Below are positions 34,128 through 46,947 of a DNA stretch of 64,000 nt, one piece after another. The translations under genes were made by a program, and so were the position numbers. The DNA comes from Calonectria ilicicola. Its lineage: Eukaryota > Ascomycota > Sordariomycetes > Hypocreales > Nectriaceae. The stretch spans positions 7,130,001-7,194,000 of the forward strand of contig CP085825.1 of NCBI GenBank assembly GCA_020809705.1. Direction: 5' to 3'. How positions within the stretch are numbered: position 1 is the first letter of the stretch; each line of letters begins with the position of its first letter. Under the pieces are notes generated by a model that worked only from the letters and a program-made list of their open reading frames with translations, did not search any database and was not told the origin of the DNA.

Positions 34128-37100
34128 ATGAAACGAGCCCAGGGCAAGTCCGCCGCCCGGGGCTTCGACACCCCCGCTCGCGCCGGGTTCGGTGCCTTTG
34201 GCGGCTTCGGCTCCGGTTCAGCCTCCGGCAGCTCCCTGTCTTACCTCGCCGAGCCCCCGTCCTTTGCCTCCGTCTCCGATCCGAACGTCGTCGTGTCTCT
34301 TAAGAATGCGCTCAAGAAGGACAGCACCACCAAGGCCAAGGCCCTCGAAGACCTGCTCGCTTACGTCCAGGCGCACCCGTACGACAAGGATGGAGGGGTA
34401 GAAGAGGCAGTCCTCGATGTCTGGGTGCGTCGCCAGTCGCGTTACAACGGGTAGAGATGCATAGCTAATGGTAGCATAGGTTCAAATATATCCTCGAACG
34501 TCGATAGACAACTCTCGCCGCGTCCGAGAGCTTTGTCATAACCTGCAATTCGAGCTCATGAAGTCGGCCCGAAAGCGATTCGAACGTCATATCCCCAAGA
34601 TTGTCGGCGCATGGCTCGCCGGTCCCTTCGATAGAGATCGCGTCGTCTCAAGAGCTGCGAGCGATGGTCTCACTTCGTTCCTCTCCACTCCCGAAAAGGT
34701 CTCGGCATTTTGGAACAAGTGCCAGGTTCAGATCCTCGACTACGCCATCGGCGCGATCCAAGAGACGCAAGACACGCTTAGCGACGAACGATCGACCACC
34801 GCCGAAGATGCAGAAGCAAAATACTATCGAGTTGTCACAGCTAGTTTATCGCTGGTTCTTGGTCTGCTTCAAAGGGTAGAACCAGCCAGCCTCGAGAAGC
34901 ATCGAGAACGTTATGATGACTACTTTGCAGAGGAAAACGTGTGGAAGTCCATCACATTCAATGATGCAACCGTGCGAAAAACAGTCTGCCAGCTGCTATT
35001 TGCCTCCATCGACCGAAAGCTGCCTTATGCCGAATCGTCCAAGGTCAAACAAGCCATCATCACGGGTGGTCTCAAGGCGAACCACCTGGGATCCGCACTC
35101 GAATATGTTCGCGCTCTGACAAAGATGACACAAGCATACCCAGATGTTTGGTCTTCTTCCAAGTCGCCTAGTGACCCTAAATCGCCTCTTTCTCGACTTG
35201 GAGCTTTTATTGCCAAGGGATCACAGGGCAGCCCGTCCAAATTCTGGGAGTACTTGGACCAGCTGCTTTCCATTCTACCTGCCGACTTGATCACCCCCGA
35301 GGTCGCTTCGCGCCTTGTAACGTCGCTCAAATCCGGCATCACAAATAGGGACGAGCCTCGCACCAACACTTCCCTAGCATGGAAGTGTTTCATCGACTCC
35401 GCCAGGCGATTACTTAACCAACTCCCTGAGACCGAGCAGCTTCCTTTTGTGAGGGAACACTTCTTCCCTCTTATTGAACAATTCTTGTTTTCCGTCTCCG
35501 AAAAGACTGCTGCAATTCCTCTCGGCCCGAATGCCATCTCCGTGTTAGTCGAGGCCTACATCGCGATCATGCAGGCAGCTCCGGATGTGGTTGCTGCATC
35601 TCCCGAAGAGTGGGATCGCCTGGCTACAGTATTTTGCGCCAAGATATCCGGCTCCCTCCCCGAGGTCTCCCGCGAATACCACCAATCCCAGGAAAAGATT
35701 GCCGAAGAAGGTCGTCGTTGGTTCAGTCTTGCTGGGCAAATTGAGGACAAGATCGCCGAGGCTACGCCAGCGCCTCCAGACCATGTTGTTGCGCCCTCGA
35801 ACAAAATCATTTCCCAATGCATCACTCTTTTAGAGAGCCGTAACCTGAAGCCTTTTGGAGCTGCCCGAGTTCTCGAGTACGCCCTGAGCACCGCACCCCG
35901 CCTATTTGCAAATGGCGCAGCGAAGAATATCTCAACATTCCTTCTCACATTAGTTGAGGATGATTTGGCCAAGGCCGTTGCCTCTCCCTCCTCGAGATAT
36001 ATTCTCTCCTGCATTCATCTTATTGGCGCGGTTTCAGATGACCTATCCAGCGTTTGGTCTTCGTGGGTCAAGGCTATTCTCGAGCTTCCACCAAGTGCTG
36101 CTCGCGATTCAGCTTTGGCGTCTCTCATCTCGAGAGATACTGGCTCTTCCCTTGCTCAAAAAGACAAGGCTCTCCAGGATTACCTTGTATCTCAATCTGG
36201 AACCCTACTCAAGTCCAACGAAGGATCTTGGGAGGTCCTTGATGCTGCCATCACCTACCAGAGCCTGACAGATGACAGCTACCGAGAGATCCTGCGAAAG
36301 CTCTTAGCCCTGCTTGAGAAGGAACCACAGGAAGCAGAGCGCACTCTGTCAGCTCTGGAGAGGATTGTTAAGGGTAAACCCGATCTCTTCGCAAAGGATG
36401 AAGAAGTTCACACTGCTCTTGTTGCTCAGCTGTTGAGTCTGTCCGAGATTGATGATGCTGCCACGTCGACAAGGGCCACTGCTGTCCGTGCTCTCCTCGA
36501 CAACCAAGGCGATGGAAAACTTCCTGTTGTCAGCATTATCCAGTCCAACCTCGAGCAAGCCGATCCCCAGTCTTTGGATATTGAGACTCTTGTTTCACAG
36601 GCTAAGCGGGCTGCTGAGACAGACATTCCTTTTGAGGAACTCTTCCCCAGCACCCATGTATGGATGACAGAGCTCACTCCATTCTGGGAACTTCCTGTTA
36701 ATCCCTCACTAACCATCACCAATAATCTTGGTGGCGCTTCTGTGCTCACTGCAGGTCTTGCTTCCGAAACCGCCCAGCTTCGGGTTCCTCGAGATAGAAA
36801 GGGCCGCTCGATCCCTATGAGAATGGCTCTCTACGTCTGCCAATTGTCAGAAGCTAAACTTCCGTTATCTAAATTACCCAAGAGATTCCAAGTTGAGCTT
36901 TTATATCTCCAATGTCTCACCATTCAGCTCGTGTCAGATCAGATCACCTGCATGGAAGAGAATCGACTCTGGAAAACAGTGGGCCACACAGAAGCGAGCG
37001 CTCAAGCCGAGAACTATGTATCATCGATGCGTAGCATATTAAGCAGCCTGACATCGGAGGTCACAACTTGGGATGATGGCTCTGTTATTTACGATCTCGT

Positions 37101-39091
37101 TAACCTCTTACTGCAACACTCAAGCGACTTCACGACTCGCGCGCTCTATAGCGCCAGAGCTCTCGGCGAATTAGTTCAATCTCTCACAGAGACACATGGC
37201 TCGTCGCCTTTTGAGGACGCCCTTTTGAAGCCTGACCTTCTCAAGGCGAGCCAAACCACTGTTTTCCCCGCATGTGCACTGCTCACCGGATTCGGTGAGA
37301 CGCTTCAACCTTCCAAGTTGATCAACAACTTCTGCAACCGTCTCGTTAGCGATGTGGCCGGAGCTTCTGCCCAAGGGCCAAAAACTCTTCTTACCCTTGT
37401 GCTCCTCAATGCATGTGCCCAGATCTACGAGTCTGGTGAACTACCAGTAGCAAATAACCGAATTGTATTTGCTGTTCGACATATCACCTCTTGGTTAGAG
37501 GAGCCCGAGGGTCTCGACGCGACCCTGTGTGCAGAAGTTTGTCGTGTGCTCAACCATCTCCTACCATGTATGAAAGATGTTTACGGCTCATACTGGGAGA
37601 AGGCCATCGAATTCTGCATTTCTCTCTGGAACCGGGCTAATGAATACAAATTGGAAATGGCGCTTCCTTTTATCCACTCATCCCTGCGGCTATTCAAGAC
37701 TCTCGAGTCACTCCAGGAACCAAATGACGATCTCGTCGATGCTTTGAAGGAATTTGACAGTGCCAAACCCCGTGCTCTCCTCGAACTTCTCCGACTCTCA
37801 AGAGACGCCTCGTCACAACCCCTCGAAATTGTTGACGCAACGCTCTGCCGTGAAGTTGACAAGATCCCTCTCCGACATATCCGAGACTTGTCCGATATTT
37901 TTGGGCTTTTGGCTTCCGATTCTCGAGATATCCAAACTGCCGCTTTCAATCTTTTGCACAAGGCTATTCCCGCGCAGCAAGAGCAAAACTCTGTAGATGC
38001 CTTGCTTGACAAGACAGGTATGTCATATTGATGTGTTGGGAAAATGTCCTATACTAACCCATGTAGATGCTCGATTGCCTGATGAGCTCCTCTCACTCCT
38101 TTTAGATGCTCCAACATTAGAAAAGTACTCGGATGAAATGCTTGCAGAGTTCCCTTCGGCAATCCGCTCATATCTTTTGTCCTGGAAACTGGTCTTTGAC
38201 GCTTACTCGACGTCTTCGTTTAAGATTCGAAACGACTTTACCGAAAACCTCAAGACGGACAATACAGTAAAACCCCTTCTAGACTTTATGTTTGATGTGC
38301 TTGGACACTCGGCTGCCCACCCACTGAAGTTGGAAAAGGTCAATCTTGAATCTCAGAACATTCGCGACTACGACGTGAAATTGGCCGAGTCAGAACCCGA
38401 GGAGAAGAATATGCAGTGGCTGCTCGTTCATTTATTCTACTTGACTCTCAAGTACACCCCAGGTCTTTTTAGAACATGGTACCTCGACTGCCGATCAAAG
38501 CAGACCAAGATTGCTGTCGACTCTTGGACTGCCAAGTACTTCTCTCCTCTCACCATCTCAGATGCCCTTGATGAAGTTCAGCAGTGGGCAGATAGTCAAG
38601 AAGCGCCTGCCATGGATGAAGGAGAACTAATTGTCAAGGTCGCGCGCGCAGCCAGAGAGGTGACGGCAGGCTACGAAGTCGATGAGGAACAAGCCGCTAT
38701 CGTCATCAAGATTCCACCCAGCTACCCAATTGAGGGCGTCAATGTGGCAGGACTTCACCGTGTTGCTGTCAATGAGAAGAAGTGGCAGAGCTGGATCATG
38801 ACAACACAGGGTGTCATTACTTTCTCCAACGGAAACATCATTGATGGTTTACAAGTCTTCAAGCGCAACATTGTGGGTGCACTCAAGGGCCAGAGCGAGT
38901 GTGCCATTTGCTACAGCATCATCTCGACCGACAAGCGTATGCCCGACAAGCGCTGCTCAACCTGCAAGAACTTGTTCCACCGCACATGTTTGTACAAGTG
39001 GTTCCAGAGCAGCAATCAAAACACGTGTCCTCTGTGTAGAAACCCGATCGACTATCTGGGCGCGGATACGGCCAAGAGAAGACAGGGTTAG
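34128..39091 (+). CDS. LTN1: E3 ubiquitin ligase listerin, 1619 aa
   Basis: Exons 34128-34424, 34480-38017 and 38067-39091, all in frame; the third intron boundary has branch site ACTAAC. Ltn1 is the ribosome-quality-control ligase that ubiquitinates nascent chains stalled on 60S subunits. The N-terminal conserved region is present (YPRTSIDNSRRVRELCHNLQ, then FERHIPKIVGAWLAG), followed by a long HEAT-type helical solenoid. The C-terminus has an RWD-like part (IVIKIPPSYPIEGV, about 1495-1520) and a RING-CH finger with pairs CAIC, CSTC, H..C in FHRTC and CPLC, about 1555-1605. Length is close to yeast Ltn1 (1562 aa). All RING ligands are intact. It should act with Rqc1, Rqc2 and Cdc48 in the cytosol. 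Confidence 0.95.
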
Positions 39092-39803
39092 AATGAGTTT
39101 GTTTATATGATGAAATGATGCGGATGAGTATACGAAAGACCGAAAAGGGCGGGGTTGGGTTTATATAGAGGGGATAGAAAAATAAAAGCAATCGGTTTTG
39201 TGACAAGTTTTATTCATGGGCGTGCAGTGATGTCAACTAAAATCATGGTTGAGTCATATCTTGACTTGATGGGCTACTAAATGCTGTGAGAAATGTGGAC
39301 CCAACACCAAACTGCAATACACGAACCAGGTTGGCTGCCAAAGTGCATCGCCAAAATGGTGTAGATAACACATGCTGGAAAATTAGGGTTTGTTATCGAG
39401 ATGGACCAGTACGGAGTTTACACGTCTGTGCAGAGCAATTAAACGATCTCATTACAGGGGTGAAGCAATGGTCGATATCGGAAATAATGAAGTGATTCAA
39501 AACAAAAGACCAGCGTCACTAGCACTCGACTATCGAATGCCTAGTGGCGCTCAGCTCTAGATTTGTGGTGGGCCGCCAATCGGAGATGTCCTTGACAGGA
39601 TCGTGGCGTTTACTAGACGTGTCGAGACTCCCCTAGCCCAGCGAGATAGTCTGGTCCATGCTGATGGATAATCAGCACTTTGCCTAAACTAATGTCCCGC
39701 TCATAAAGGGGCAGGTATTATATGAAGGCCAACACCGAACCTGCAGCAGTGAGTGGGCTTGTGGCAGTTTCATCTTGTACACTCATTCCAAAAGAACGTT
39801 GCC
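39092..39803. other. Intergenic
   Basis: 3' flank of LTN1 and promoter of the secreted protein; no supported gene. Confidence 0.55.
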
Positions 39804-40707
39804 ATGAAGGTCTCACAGCTCGCCGCAACTCTTGGCCTGGCCGCCTCGGTCACCGCAGTCCCAGGGCAGTCCCAGTATTGCGAACCCAGCAAGTGTTTAA
39901 AATCGGTATGCTCATTCGCATCATATCCCCGTCACACCAGTTTGCTCTGTTATTAACCAAGCGCAGCTCAATCCCATCCGCGCACGCGCTGAATGCGATG
40001 CTTTCTTGAAAAAGACAGTCACACCTTGCCCAACGTCAGTGATTGATCAACTCTCTTCTCTCGGCTTCTAACTAACAATACCTCACAGCACCGTCCTCAA
40101 AACAAAAACCGTCACGGTTACGGGTCCAGCAGAAACAAAGACTGTCACTCAAACGTCTGTGGATCTTTCAACTGAAACCTTGCTCAGCTCAGTGACGTCG
40201 ACGACTACCTTCTTTGACGTGGCAACTACTACTTTCCCCTCGACCATCTTCATCACCGCCACCGTTGTGGTTCCTGGTGGCCAGATTGTTGATCGAGCTG
40301 TCGGCGCCGCTGCAAATTTGTGCAAAGCAAAGACGGGGTCTGCAACAGCGTTGCCTACTTGTGCCAAGGCCTGCTCCGGAAAGGACCAATTCTCCTCAGC
40401 ATGCGCATGCCTGGGCGTAACACCTAAAACTACAACAGTTGAACGGGCCACGGCAACATCCACAATCACTACTACCGTCACGAAGCGCCCTGTTGTCACC
40501 GTCATTAAAACCCAGACAGCTACTTCTGTCGTCACCGCAGTCCAGACCACCGTCATACCCGCCAGCTTAACGTTAATCACATCTACTGTATCCATTCCTG
40601 ATATAGATGTAGCTGTTGTAGCAGTCACTGTCACGGATGTAACTGATTGTGGTGTTGTTGGAAGAGATGAAGCAGGCGTCGAGAAGAGAGCGGGATGTAT
40701 AAATTAG
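39804..40707 (+). CDS. Secreted Thr-rich protein with a Cys-rich module, 262 aa
   Basis: Exons 39804-39905, 39967-40034 and 40089-40707; the second intron has CTAAC and ends CTCACAG. The ATG gives a signal peptide (MKVSQLAATLGLAASVTAVPG). Cysteines occur at the mature N-terminus (YCEPSKC), in the second exon and in a central module (NLCKAKTG, PTCAKACSGKDQFSSACAC), which is flanked by Thr/Val-rich repeats of the TVTVT or TTTV kind that are probably O-glycosylated. No GPI signal is evident; the end reads EKRAGCIN. This layout is common in fungal extracellular or wall-associated proteins. The family is not recognised. Confidence 0.75.
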
Positions 40708-41376
40708 GTTGATACGCACTCGGGTTGTGTTTGAGCCTATCACGATAGATTCTTCCTGAAACAAGCTCCGCCTTAAAAGTCCAGACACGACATTAAAAAT
40801 AGAATTATGCGGTCGGCTGTTAAATAACCCAATATGCTTGAGCAGAAATGCACGAAGCGCGCCTTTCTTGTTCGCGATGCGGCTTATGTTAGCATGGTGA
40901 GCTCAATACTGGCCACATATTAAGCCCAAGCATGCAGATAATCATCATATATTCTAATTAAACTCCTTCGTATAAATTATCTGGTCCAGTCTTGTCTTTA
41001 TTCGCTGTGTATTTATTATAGCTCGAAGGCTTTTCTAGCTCCAAAGCCGGAAGGGTGGCAGATACAACAACTTTACTTGGTAATGATTTGCTCTAAATAT
41101 AATAATAATAATAAAAATAGCAAAATACAAATAACAAATAAGGGATTTTCTTTTTGGGGGAAATATATGCTTTTGTGAAATCACATCTGTTACGGGTTTA
41201 AGTGCCTCTTGCAAGACCCAACCAATGCTTACAGGGCAATTTATCATCAAGCCATGTGATCTTGATCCAATCAACAAAACACCCCTCATTTGAGCTTACA
41301 TATCTCACATTTCCAAAAAAAAAAAAAAAAAAAAAAAGAATTACAAAATCCCTCATCCCATTCAGTTGTCGGAACC
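40708..41376. other. AT-rich intergenic with A23 tract
   Basis: Strongly AT-rich. A run of 23 A lies at 41315-41337, only 39 bp before the STAND gene ATG; a homopolymer in the core promoter. An ATA-type AT-rich stretch is at 41095-41140. Confidence 0.6.
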
Positions 41377-44300
41377 ATGGCTGATCCCTTTACAATTCTT
41401 GGAACCACCAGTAGCATCATTACTTTGCTCGAGTTTTCCTGGAAGCTACTCGCGAACACAAGCACCATCTATAAATCCGCAACTGGCGAGAGCGATAATA
41501 ATTCGTTCCTCTCAGTCATCGCAGAGGACATAACCCGCCTTTCAAATGCAATCATTGTCTCGCCTGACTGCGGAGATGATCTGCATGCCTTAGTAAAAGA
41601 CGCACAGGATGTTGCTTGCGATTTACTCAAGGCATTAGACAAATTGAAAGTCCAAGGAACGAAAACAACTTGGAAGAGCTTCATTGTCGCATTAGAGGAT
41701 GTGTGGCGAAGCGGCCAGATTGAAGCCTTTTTACAAAGGCTGGCCAAACTTCAGGCTCAGATGGCTTCGCACATCCAGTTACTCACCCTGTAATGCCCTC
41801 AAGAAGCCCAACGACAAGGCAAGAAACTAATACAATCTCTCAGCAATCGTGTTTCAGAAATCTCTCGTCAGTTAGAACATACAAACAAGGTGCTGGGATC
41901 TACTGTCCAGACCGAATTCCAAAGCCTACGAGAGGAGATTCTGAACGCTGCTAGCAGGTTAGATCCCGAAGATTCTACCCAAAAGGCATCAATGATAAAA
42001 GAGCAGCTCAAAATCCGAAAGCATACCAAAGCTCTGGATGAAGAATTTTTTAGTAGCATCTCTGCAGATCTACGAGATTTATTTAGTAAAATCTCGCATC
42101 TCCGTGACGCTGGCCAGGAGACTGGAAATACCCAGCGTGTCCTAAAGAGTCTATATTTCAACGGGATAAAGACTAGAAGAAATAAAATAGCAGATGCACA
42201 TGCCCAAACTTTTTCCTGGATCTTCAAGAAGCAATTCCCGAAATCAAATAAGCCCATTGGATTCGTTGATTGGTTACAATGTCCAACTAGCATTTTTTGG
42301 ATCAATAGAAAACCGGGTTCTGGAAAATCTACGCTCATGAAATTTCTTTCTAGTCACAAAGATGTACATCTTTATTTGAAATCCTGGGCAGGGAATTATG
42401 AGTTGGTCGTTTCCAGCTTCTTCTTCTGGCATGCAGGTTCTTCCCTTCAGAAATCTCAAATGGGTCTGTTCCGTTCCCTTTTGTTTGAGATCTTAAGTCT
42501 TTATCCGAGTCTCATCCCGAAGGTATATGAGCTCCGCTCTGAGCCGATGATCGAAGTTGAAGATGACTGGGTTTGGACATGTGACGAGCTACTATACATC
42601 TATGGCAAATTAATTGAAGAATGCCCACAGACAAGATTCTGCCTTTTTATGGATGGCCTAGACGAATACGATGAGGATCAGATGACTACCACTGATCTCA
42701 TCGAAAGCATTCAAAGGCTTGCCTCGCTTCCGAATATTAAATTATGTGTTTCGAGTCGACCCTGGGCTGTTTTTGCGGATATATTTGGCCAAGATTTAGC
42801 TCTATCACTCAAACTTGAGGATCTCACCCACCGTGATATTCGATTATATGTTTTCGACAAGTTAGAAAAAGGGCACCAGCTAACTAACATGCCAAAAACG
42901 GATTTAATCATTTCTAACATTGCTGAAGAAGTTTGCAAGCGCGCAAGAGGCGTTTTCCTATGGGTATATCTTGTGGTTCGTGACCTTCTTGATGGGATTA
43001 CCAGTGGAGACTCTTTAGGGTTTCTAATGGCTCGGCTGGAGAGATTTCCAAGTGATCTTGAGGACTTTTTCCAGCATATGATCAACACCATTCCGCCAAT
43101 TTACCTTGGATCTACGGCTCGAATGTTCAAAATTGCAAAACAAGCGCCCGAACCCCAGTTGGCAATTTCATTCCTATTTATTGATGAAATCGAGGCCGAA
43201 TCCAACTTCGCGATTAAATTACCTATTGAGCCAATGTCTGAGCTCGAGACAATAGAATGTGAAGAACGGTTGCGTCGATAGTTAGACGCGCGAAGTAAAG
43301 GATTGCTTGAGATTACATATGACAGCAGTTCGGAAAAGTACTTTGATATGCGAGTCGACTTCCTTCACCGGACTGTTCGTGAGTTTCTTCTTCAAACAGA
43401 TGGCTTGGTTTCATTTTTTCGTCAGCATATTCGCACTTCAAACACGTCTTTGGTGATGTGTAAGGCAATCATGGCAACTATCAAAAGATCACCGCAAGCA
43501 AGATCCCAAAGTCATTTTCCAGCCCTCCAATTGTTCCAATGCCTTTTCGAATGGGCAAAGAGCGCAGAACAAGACACAGATACGGCAACCGAACTTTTTG
43601 AAATTCTAGAGTCCGCAGAGTCAACATATAACACACTTGTGACTCAAAGTGATCATAGGCGGCGTATGCCGGATTCCCATTTCCTTGGGTTAGCGTTCCA
43701 GTGGGATATTACATCCTATATTAAAGTGAAACTCAACAAGAATTGTGTGCAGGCCATGGTCGGCACATCAAACAGGTCATTTCTTGACTATTTCCTAGAT
43801 AAGGACCAAGAAAATTTCAATCTAGAGCTTGTCAAAATCCTCCTGGATAATGGTGCGAATCCTAATCAACACTACGGGTCCTCTACTGTTTGGGGGCAAT
43901 TTATTGGCTGGGTAGAAAAAATTAAGACCAAGAACGATGAGAACATAAAGAAAGTGATAGACATCCTAGTGTGCTATGGAGCCGATTTGGAAAAGAGCAT
44001 ACCATTGAAAAAACGTCCAGAAAGTCAACGCTTTGAGACAGACGCATATTATAACAATCGGTCAAACTTACAATTGGTGAGGAGAAATTGTTTATATGGA
44101 GAGGAGGCCTGGAATTCCCAGTCAACGTGGAATCCCTTTTTAAAGCGGAATCCCAAGTCAACGTGGGATCATGAGGATCCCAAGTTGACTAGGAATTCCG
44201 CGTTGAATGAGATGCAACCTTGTTCAGAAGTGGTGAAGCTTTGGTACACAAAAGATGAGTACGACAAACTGCTGAAAAAGTCGAAAACGGCTGGGTGGAA

Positions 44301-44445
44301 AAGGTCCAAGTCAATTCGTAATTTTTTGTCAATCAATCGTGTGGAAGAGAATAATGCAATGGAGAATAGTGCAAGGGGTATTGCTAGGATCTGGGACGAT
44401 AGCGAAACCATGGGCAATATGGACATGTTTCTCGAGCAACCCTAA
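41377..44445 (+). pseudogene. STAND/NACHT protein gene with in-frame stops
   Basis: One reading frame carries the whole protein but has TAA at 41791-41793 and TAG at 43279-43281. Start MADPFTILGTTSSIITLLEF is the usual fungal STAND N-terminal helical domain. The NACHT domain has Walker A RKPGSGKST (about 42307), Walker B LFMDGLDEYDED (about 42645) and sensor-like SSRPW; a helical part and two ankyrin-like units follow (ILLDNGANPN, ILVCYGADLE). The first stop could lie in a 54-bp intron (41790-41843, branch ACTAATAC, acceptor CTCAG), which keeps frame. The second lies inside a conserved junction (ERLRR, stop, LDARSKGLLE) with no usable intron, so a full product is unlikely unless read through. 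Another frame to 44674 (YMTRGVAVVLEVLEN) looks coding and may be a last exon. Fungal STAND proteins act in non-self recognition. Confidence 0.8.
44111..44194. repeat. Three short direct repeats in STAND gene
   Basis: Units of about 20 bp at 44111, 44147 and 44175 of the form GGAATCCCAAGTCAACGTGG, the third diverged. They add Trp/Asn/Pro-rich residues downstream of the ankyrin-like part. Confidence 0.55.
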
Positions 44446-44733
44446 CCTGTTTGAGACTAGATTTCAAGGTTTAATTGCTTTTCAGTACATGACACGCGGT
44501 GTGGCAGTTGTCTTGGAAGTCCTAGAAAATTCTTCGCTAATTCTTTTTCTACAAGGCGAGCTGGAAGCTCTAGAATCTCAAAAAAGCCTGGCGCTAGCCA
44601 AGCGTAGGCGTTCTACTTCAAGTATGACTAACCAAACCTCTAGTCTAAAACTGAACCCAAACTCGAATCATTGACATGTTTTAAACCTACGGTTTTTTTC
44701 TCACCAGGCTAATCCGCTTCTTTCACGTTAAAA

Positions 44734-46263
44734 ATGGCTCTACCTCCGGAAATCAGGGACAAAATTGCTTTGCATTTCGTCCACTGGGGTTCTGACCCTT
44801 GGTTCTATTATATTTCAGCAGGCTTGCAGGACCCAAAGCCGACACTGTATCAATCACCATTATGTAGCCAATTCTACAGTGAGGATGAGGATGACCGCAG
44901 CCTTTTCTCCCTGAGGCTCGTCTCGCATGCCTGGAACAGCACAGTCACGAAAATGCTTCAGGATAATTTCTGGTGGCCAGTTTATTTTACGTCAAAGGAA
45001 TCAGTCGAGAGGGCTGCAAAGTGCTGCAGTTCGGGGAGTCAACAGCTACCAGTCCCACGCTTGCTACCCAGAAAATTGGAAATCTCAAGAGTATATGAAT
45101 CTGTAACCTTCCGAAGGACCTATTTCTATGACTCTGAGTTGGTCAAGAAATTTGGCAGCCGGGGGCCGTATACGAAGAGACATCAAATTCAAGATGAACC
45201 TCGAGAGCTCTTTGAAGGCGTTCCAGCACAACTCCACTACGATAAATCTCATGAACATGTCATGTTGCGGCAGGTTTTTGATGGGCTTGACAGGGTGGAA
45301 TCACTGGCTCTAGCATTTCCTTCCTGTGAAGTCGGCCACTCGCCACTGGACGCCGACCAAGATACATCGTGGGCAGACTGCTATGACATACAGGCTATCG
45401 AGCAAGTCGCTGCCACAATGCGGCACGGGCTGGAGCTAGATGCATTCCAGCATCTCGTTGATTTACGCCTTGCATTCCCGTGCACGCGCGACTTGCAACG
45501 CCTCACTCCTTCAATCACACAAAATACCCGTGACCAGCTCAAGCACCTGTCTATTCGCATCCTGGACGACACGGGCCAAGATGGAACCATGAACCTCGAG
45601 CCTTGGGCAACTGACACGGAGGATGGGGAAGTCGATGGCGCCTCAACTTGGGAGTGGGTGCAGCCGAGCAACTTGCAGTCGGAATTTCCCAATAAAAAAC
45701 ACCAGAGCCACCTATGGGATTTTGTCGGCTCCTGTCCCAATCTTGAGAGTCTGTGCATTTCCGGGACTCACTTTCTCGATCTGGACCAGCTTGAATGGAA
45801 GAAGTGCATTGCTTCGGGAGGAATACGTGTTTTGACCCTGGAAAGAATCTGGGCAAGCATCCCCTCCATAATGAAATTGCTACAGCCTGGCCCTTCATCA
45901 AAAACCTCTGCGCAAGCCCTGTTTGTCCAACTCCATCAAGTCAAGATCCGCGCTGGAAATTGGAGCGACTTATTCCAATATCTAAGAAAACACTGCCCCG
46001 AACTATTGTGCACTTCAGTCGAGCAGCTCACTTACCTTAGTTCGCATGAAAATTATGCATCCAACAGGTCATATACCAAGGACTATTTCCCCATGTGGAC
46101 CCGCAGGCCGGAGGACAGCCGCGAGCTATATCAATTAACTAAGCACCTTATAAGCAAGGTTGGCGGAGAAGAACACTATATGGATCCAAATTATAAGGTG
46201 CTACTTGAGAAGGTGGGAGAAGAATTGGATGGGCTGGAGGGAATTCTGAGATCCGAGGTATAG
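44734..46263 (+). CDS. F-box-like protein, 509 aa
   Basis: Intronless. The N-terminus MALPPEIRDKIALHFV, then LFSLRLVSHAWNSTVTKML, has the LPxEI...LRLVS pattern of fungal F-box proteins, although the first helix is separated from the second by an insert. The rest has leucine-rich, LRR-like spacing (ESLALAFPSCE, VDLRLAFPC, KHLSIRILDD, ESLCISGTHF). Such proteins usually recruit substrates to an SCF ubiquitin ligase. The ATG lies 59 bp after the possible last frame of the STAND gene, an unusually small gap for same-strand genes here. The substrate is unknown; it is a likely F-box protein, with the divergence noted. Confidence 0.65.
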   Translation: MALPPEIRDKIALHFVHWGSDPWFYYISAGLQDPKPTLYQSPLCSQFYSEDEDDRSLFSLRLVSHAWNSTVTKMLQDNFWWPVYFTSKESVERAAKCCSSGSQQLPVPRLLPRKLEISRVYESVTFRRTYFYDSELVKKFGSRGPYTKRHQIQDEPRELFEGVPAQLHYDKSHEHVMLRQVFDGLDRVESLALAFPSCEVGHSPLDADQDTSWADCYDIQAIEQVAATMRHGLELDAFQHLVDLRLAFPCTRDLQRLTPSITQNTRDQLKHLSIRILDDTGQDGTMNLEPWATDTEDGEVDGASTWEWVQPSNLQSEFPNKKHQSHLWDFVGSCPNLESLCISGTHFLDLDQLEWKKCIASGGIRVLTLERIWASIPSIMKLLQPGPSSKTSAQALFVQLHQVKIRAGNWSDLFQYLRKHCPELLCTSVEQLTYLSSHENYASNRSYTKDYFPMWTRRPEDSRELYQLTKHLISKVGGEEHYMDPNYKVLLEKVGEELDGLEGILRSEV

Positions 46264-46947
46264 GGTATGTCACATCAACGCCAGCATGGCAAGGGAAATG
46301 GGCAATGCCCGCAAAGAGAACCACCCATCTCTAAAAGGCGGGAAGTATATATTGGCTTCTCCATTTATTAAAAATATTTCTAAGTGGTCTGATGGAAATC
46401 TGTTGAGAGGATTGGGAAAGGATGAGAGCGGTAATGGGTGCTAAGTAATAAAATGACATTTACAGCGATCATGATTGGCCAAACTTAGAAGGATGCGACA
46501 CCAAGTAAAGTGCATGCATGTATTTAAAAATATCAGCCGAATCAAATAAATTGACAGACCATAAAAATAGAAGCGATGGGTAAGGGTTTGTTGGCAAACC
46601 GTCCCGACTCCGGCGTTGGCAGGAAAGGGTGAGGAACTAATCCATCATCTCAAGTAGTGGGCACCATAATTTCTCTAACCGATCAATAGCTTTCACTCAT
46701 TCCCAATTTTTGTGATTTTTTGCTACATTCTACAGGTGGTAGGTGAAGTTGCGCATATATACACGTGCGAGCGTCTACACTCGCGTCTGCCAATACACAA
46801 CGCTTTTGACATCCTGGCCATTCGCGATCGACAATCCACACTCAGCCATTTGCCGTTAAATATCACACAGTTAGCCGCACAAACATAATTCACGCTAGGT
46901 GTGAGAACTTTTCTGAATACATTTGGCATTTCTTGATCAAATTGAGA
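46264..46947. other. Convergent 3' flank
   Basis: AT-rich space between converging genes; no supported gene. Confidence 0.55.

Noticed and set aside
41315..41337. A23 tract as the tail of a retroinserted copy
   Set aside because: It lies just before an ATG on the same strand, without target duplications or an upstream coding body, so it is only a promoter homopolymer.
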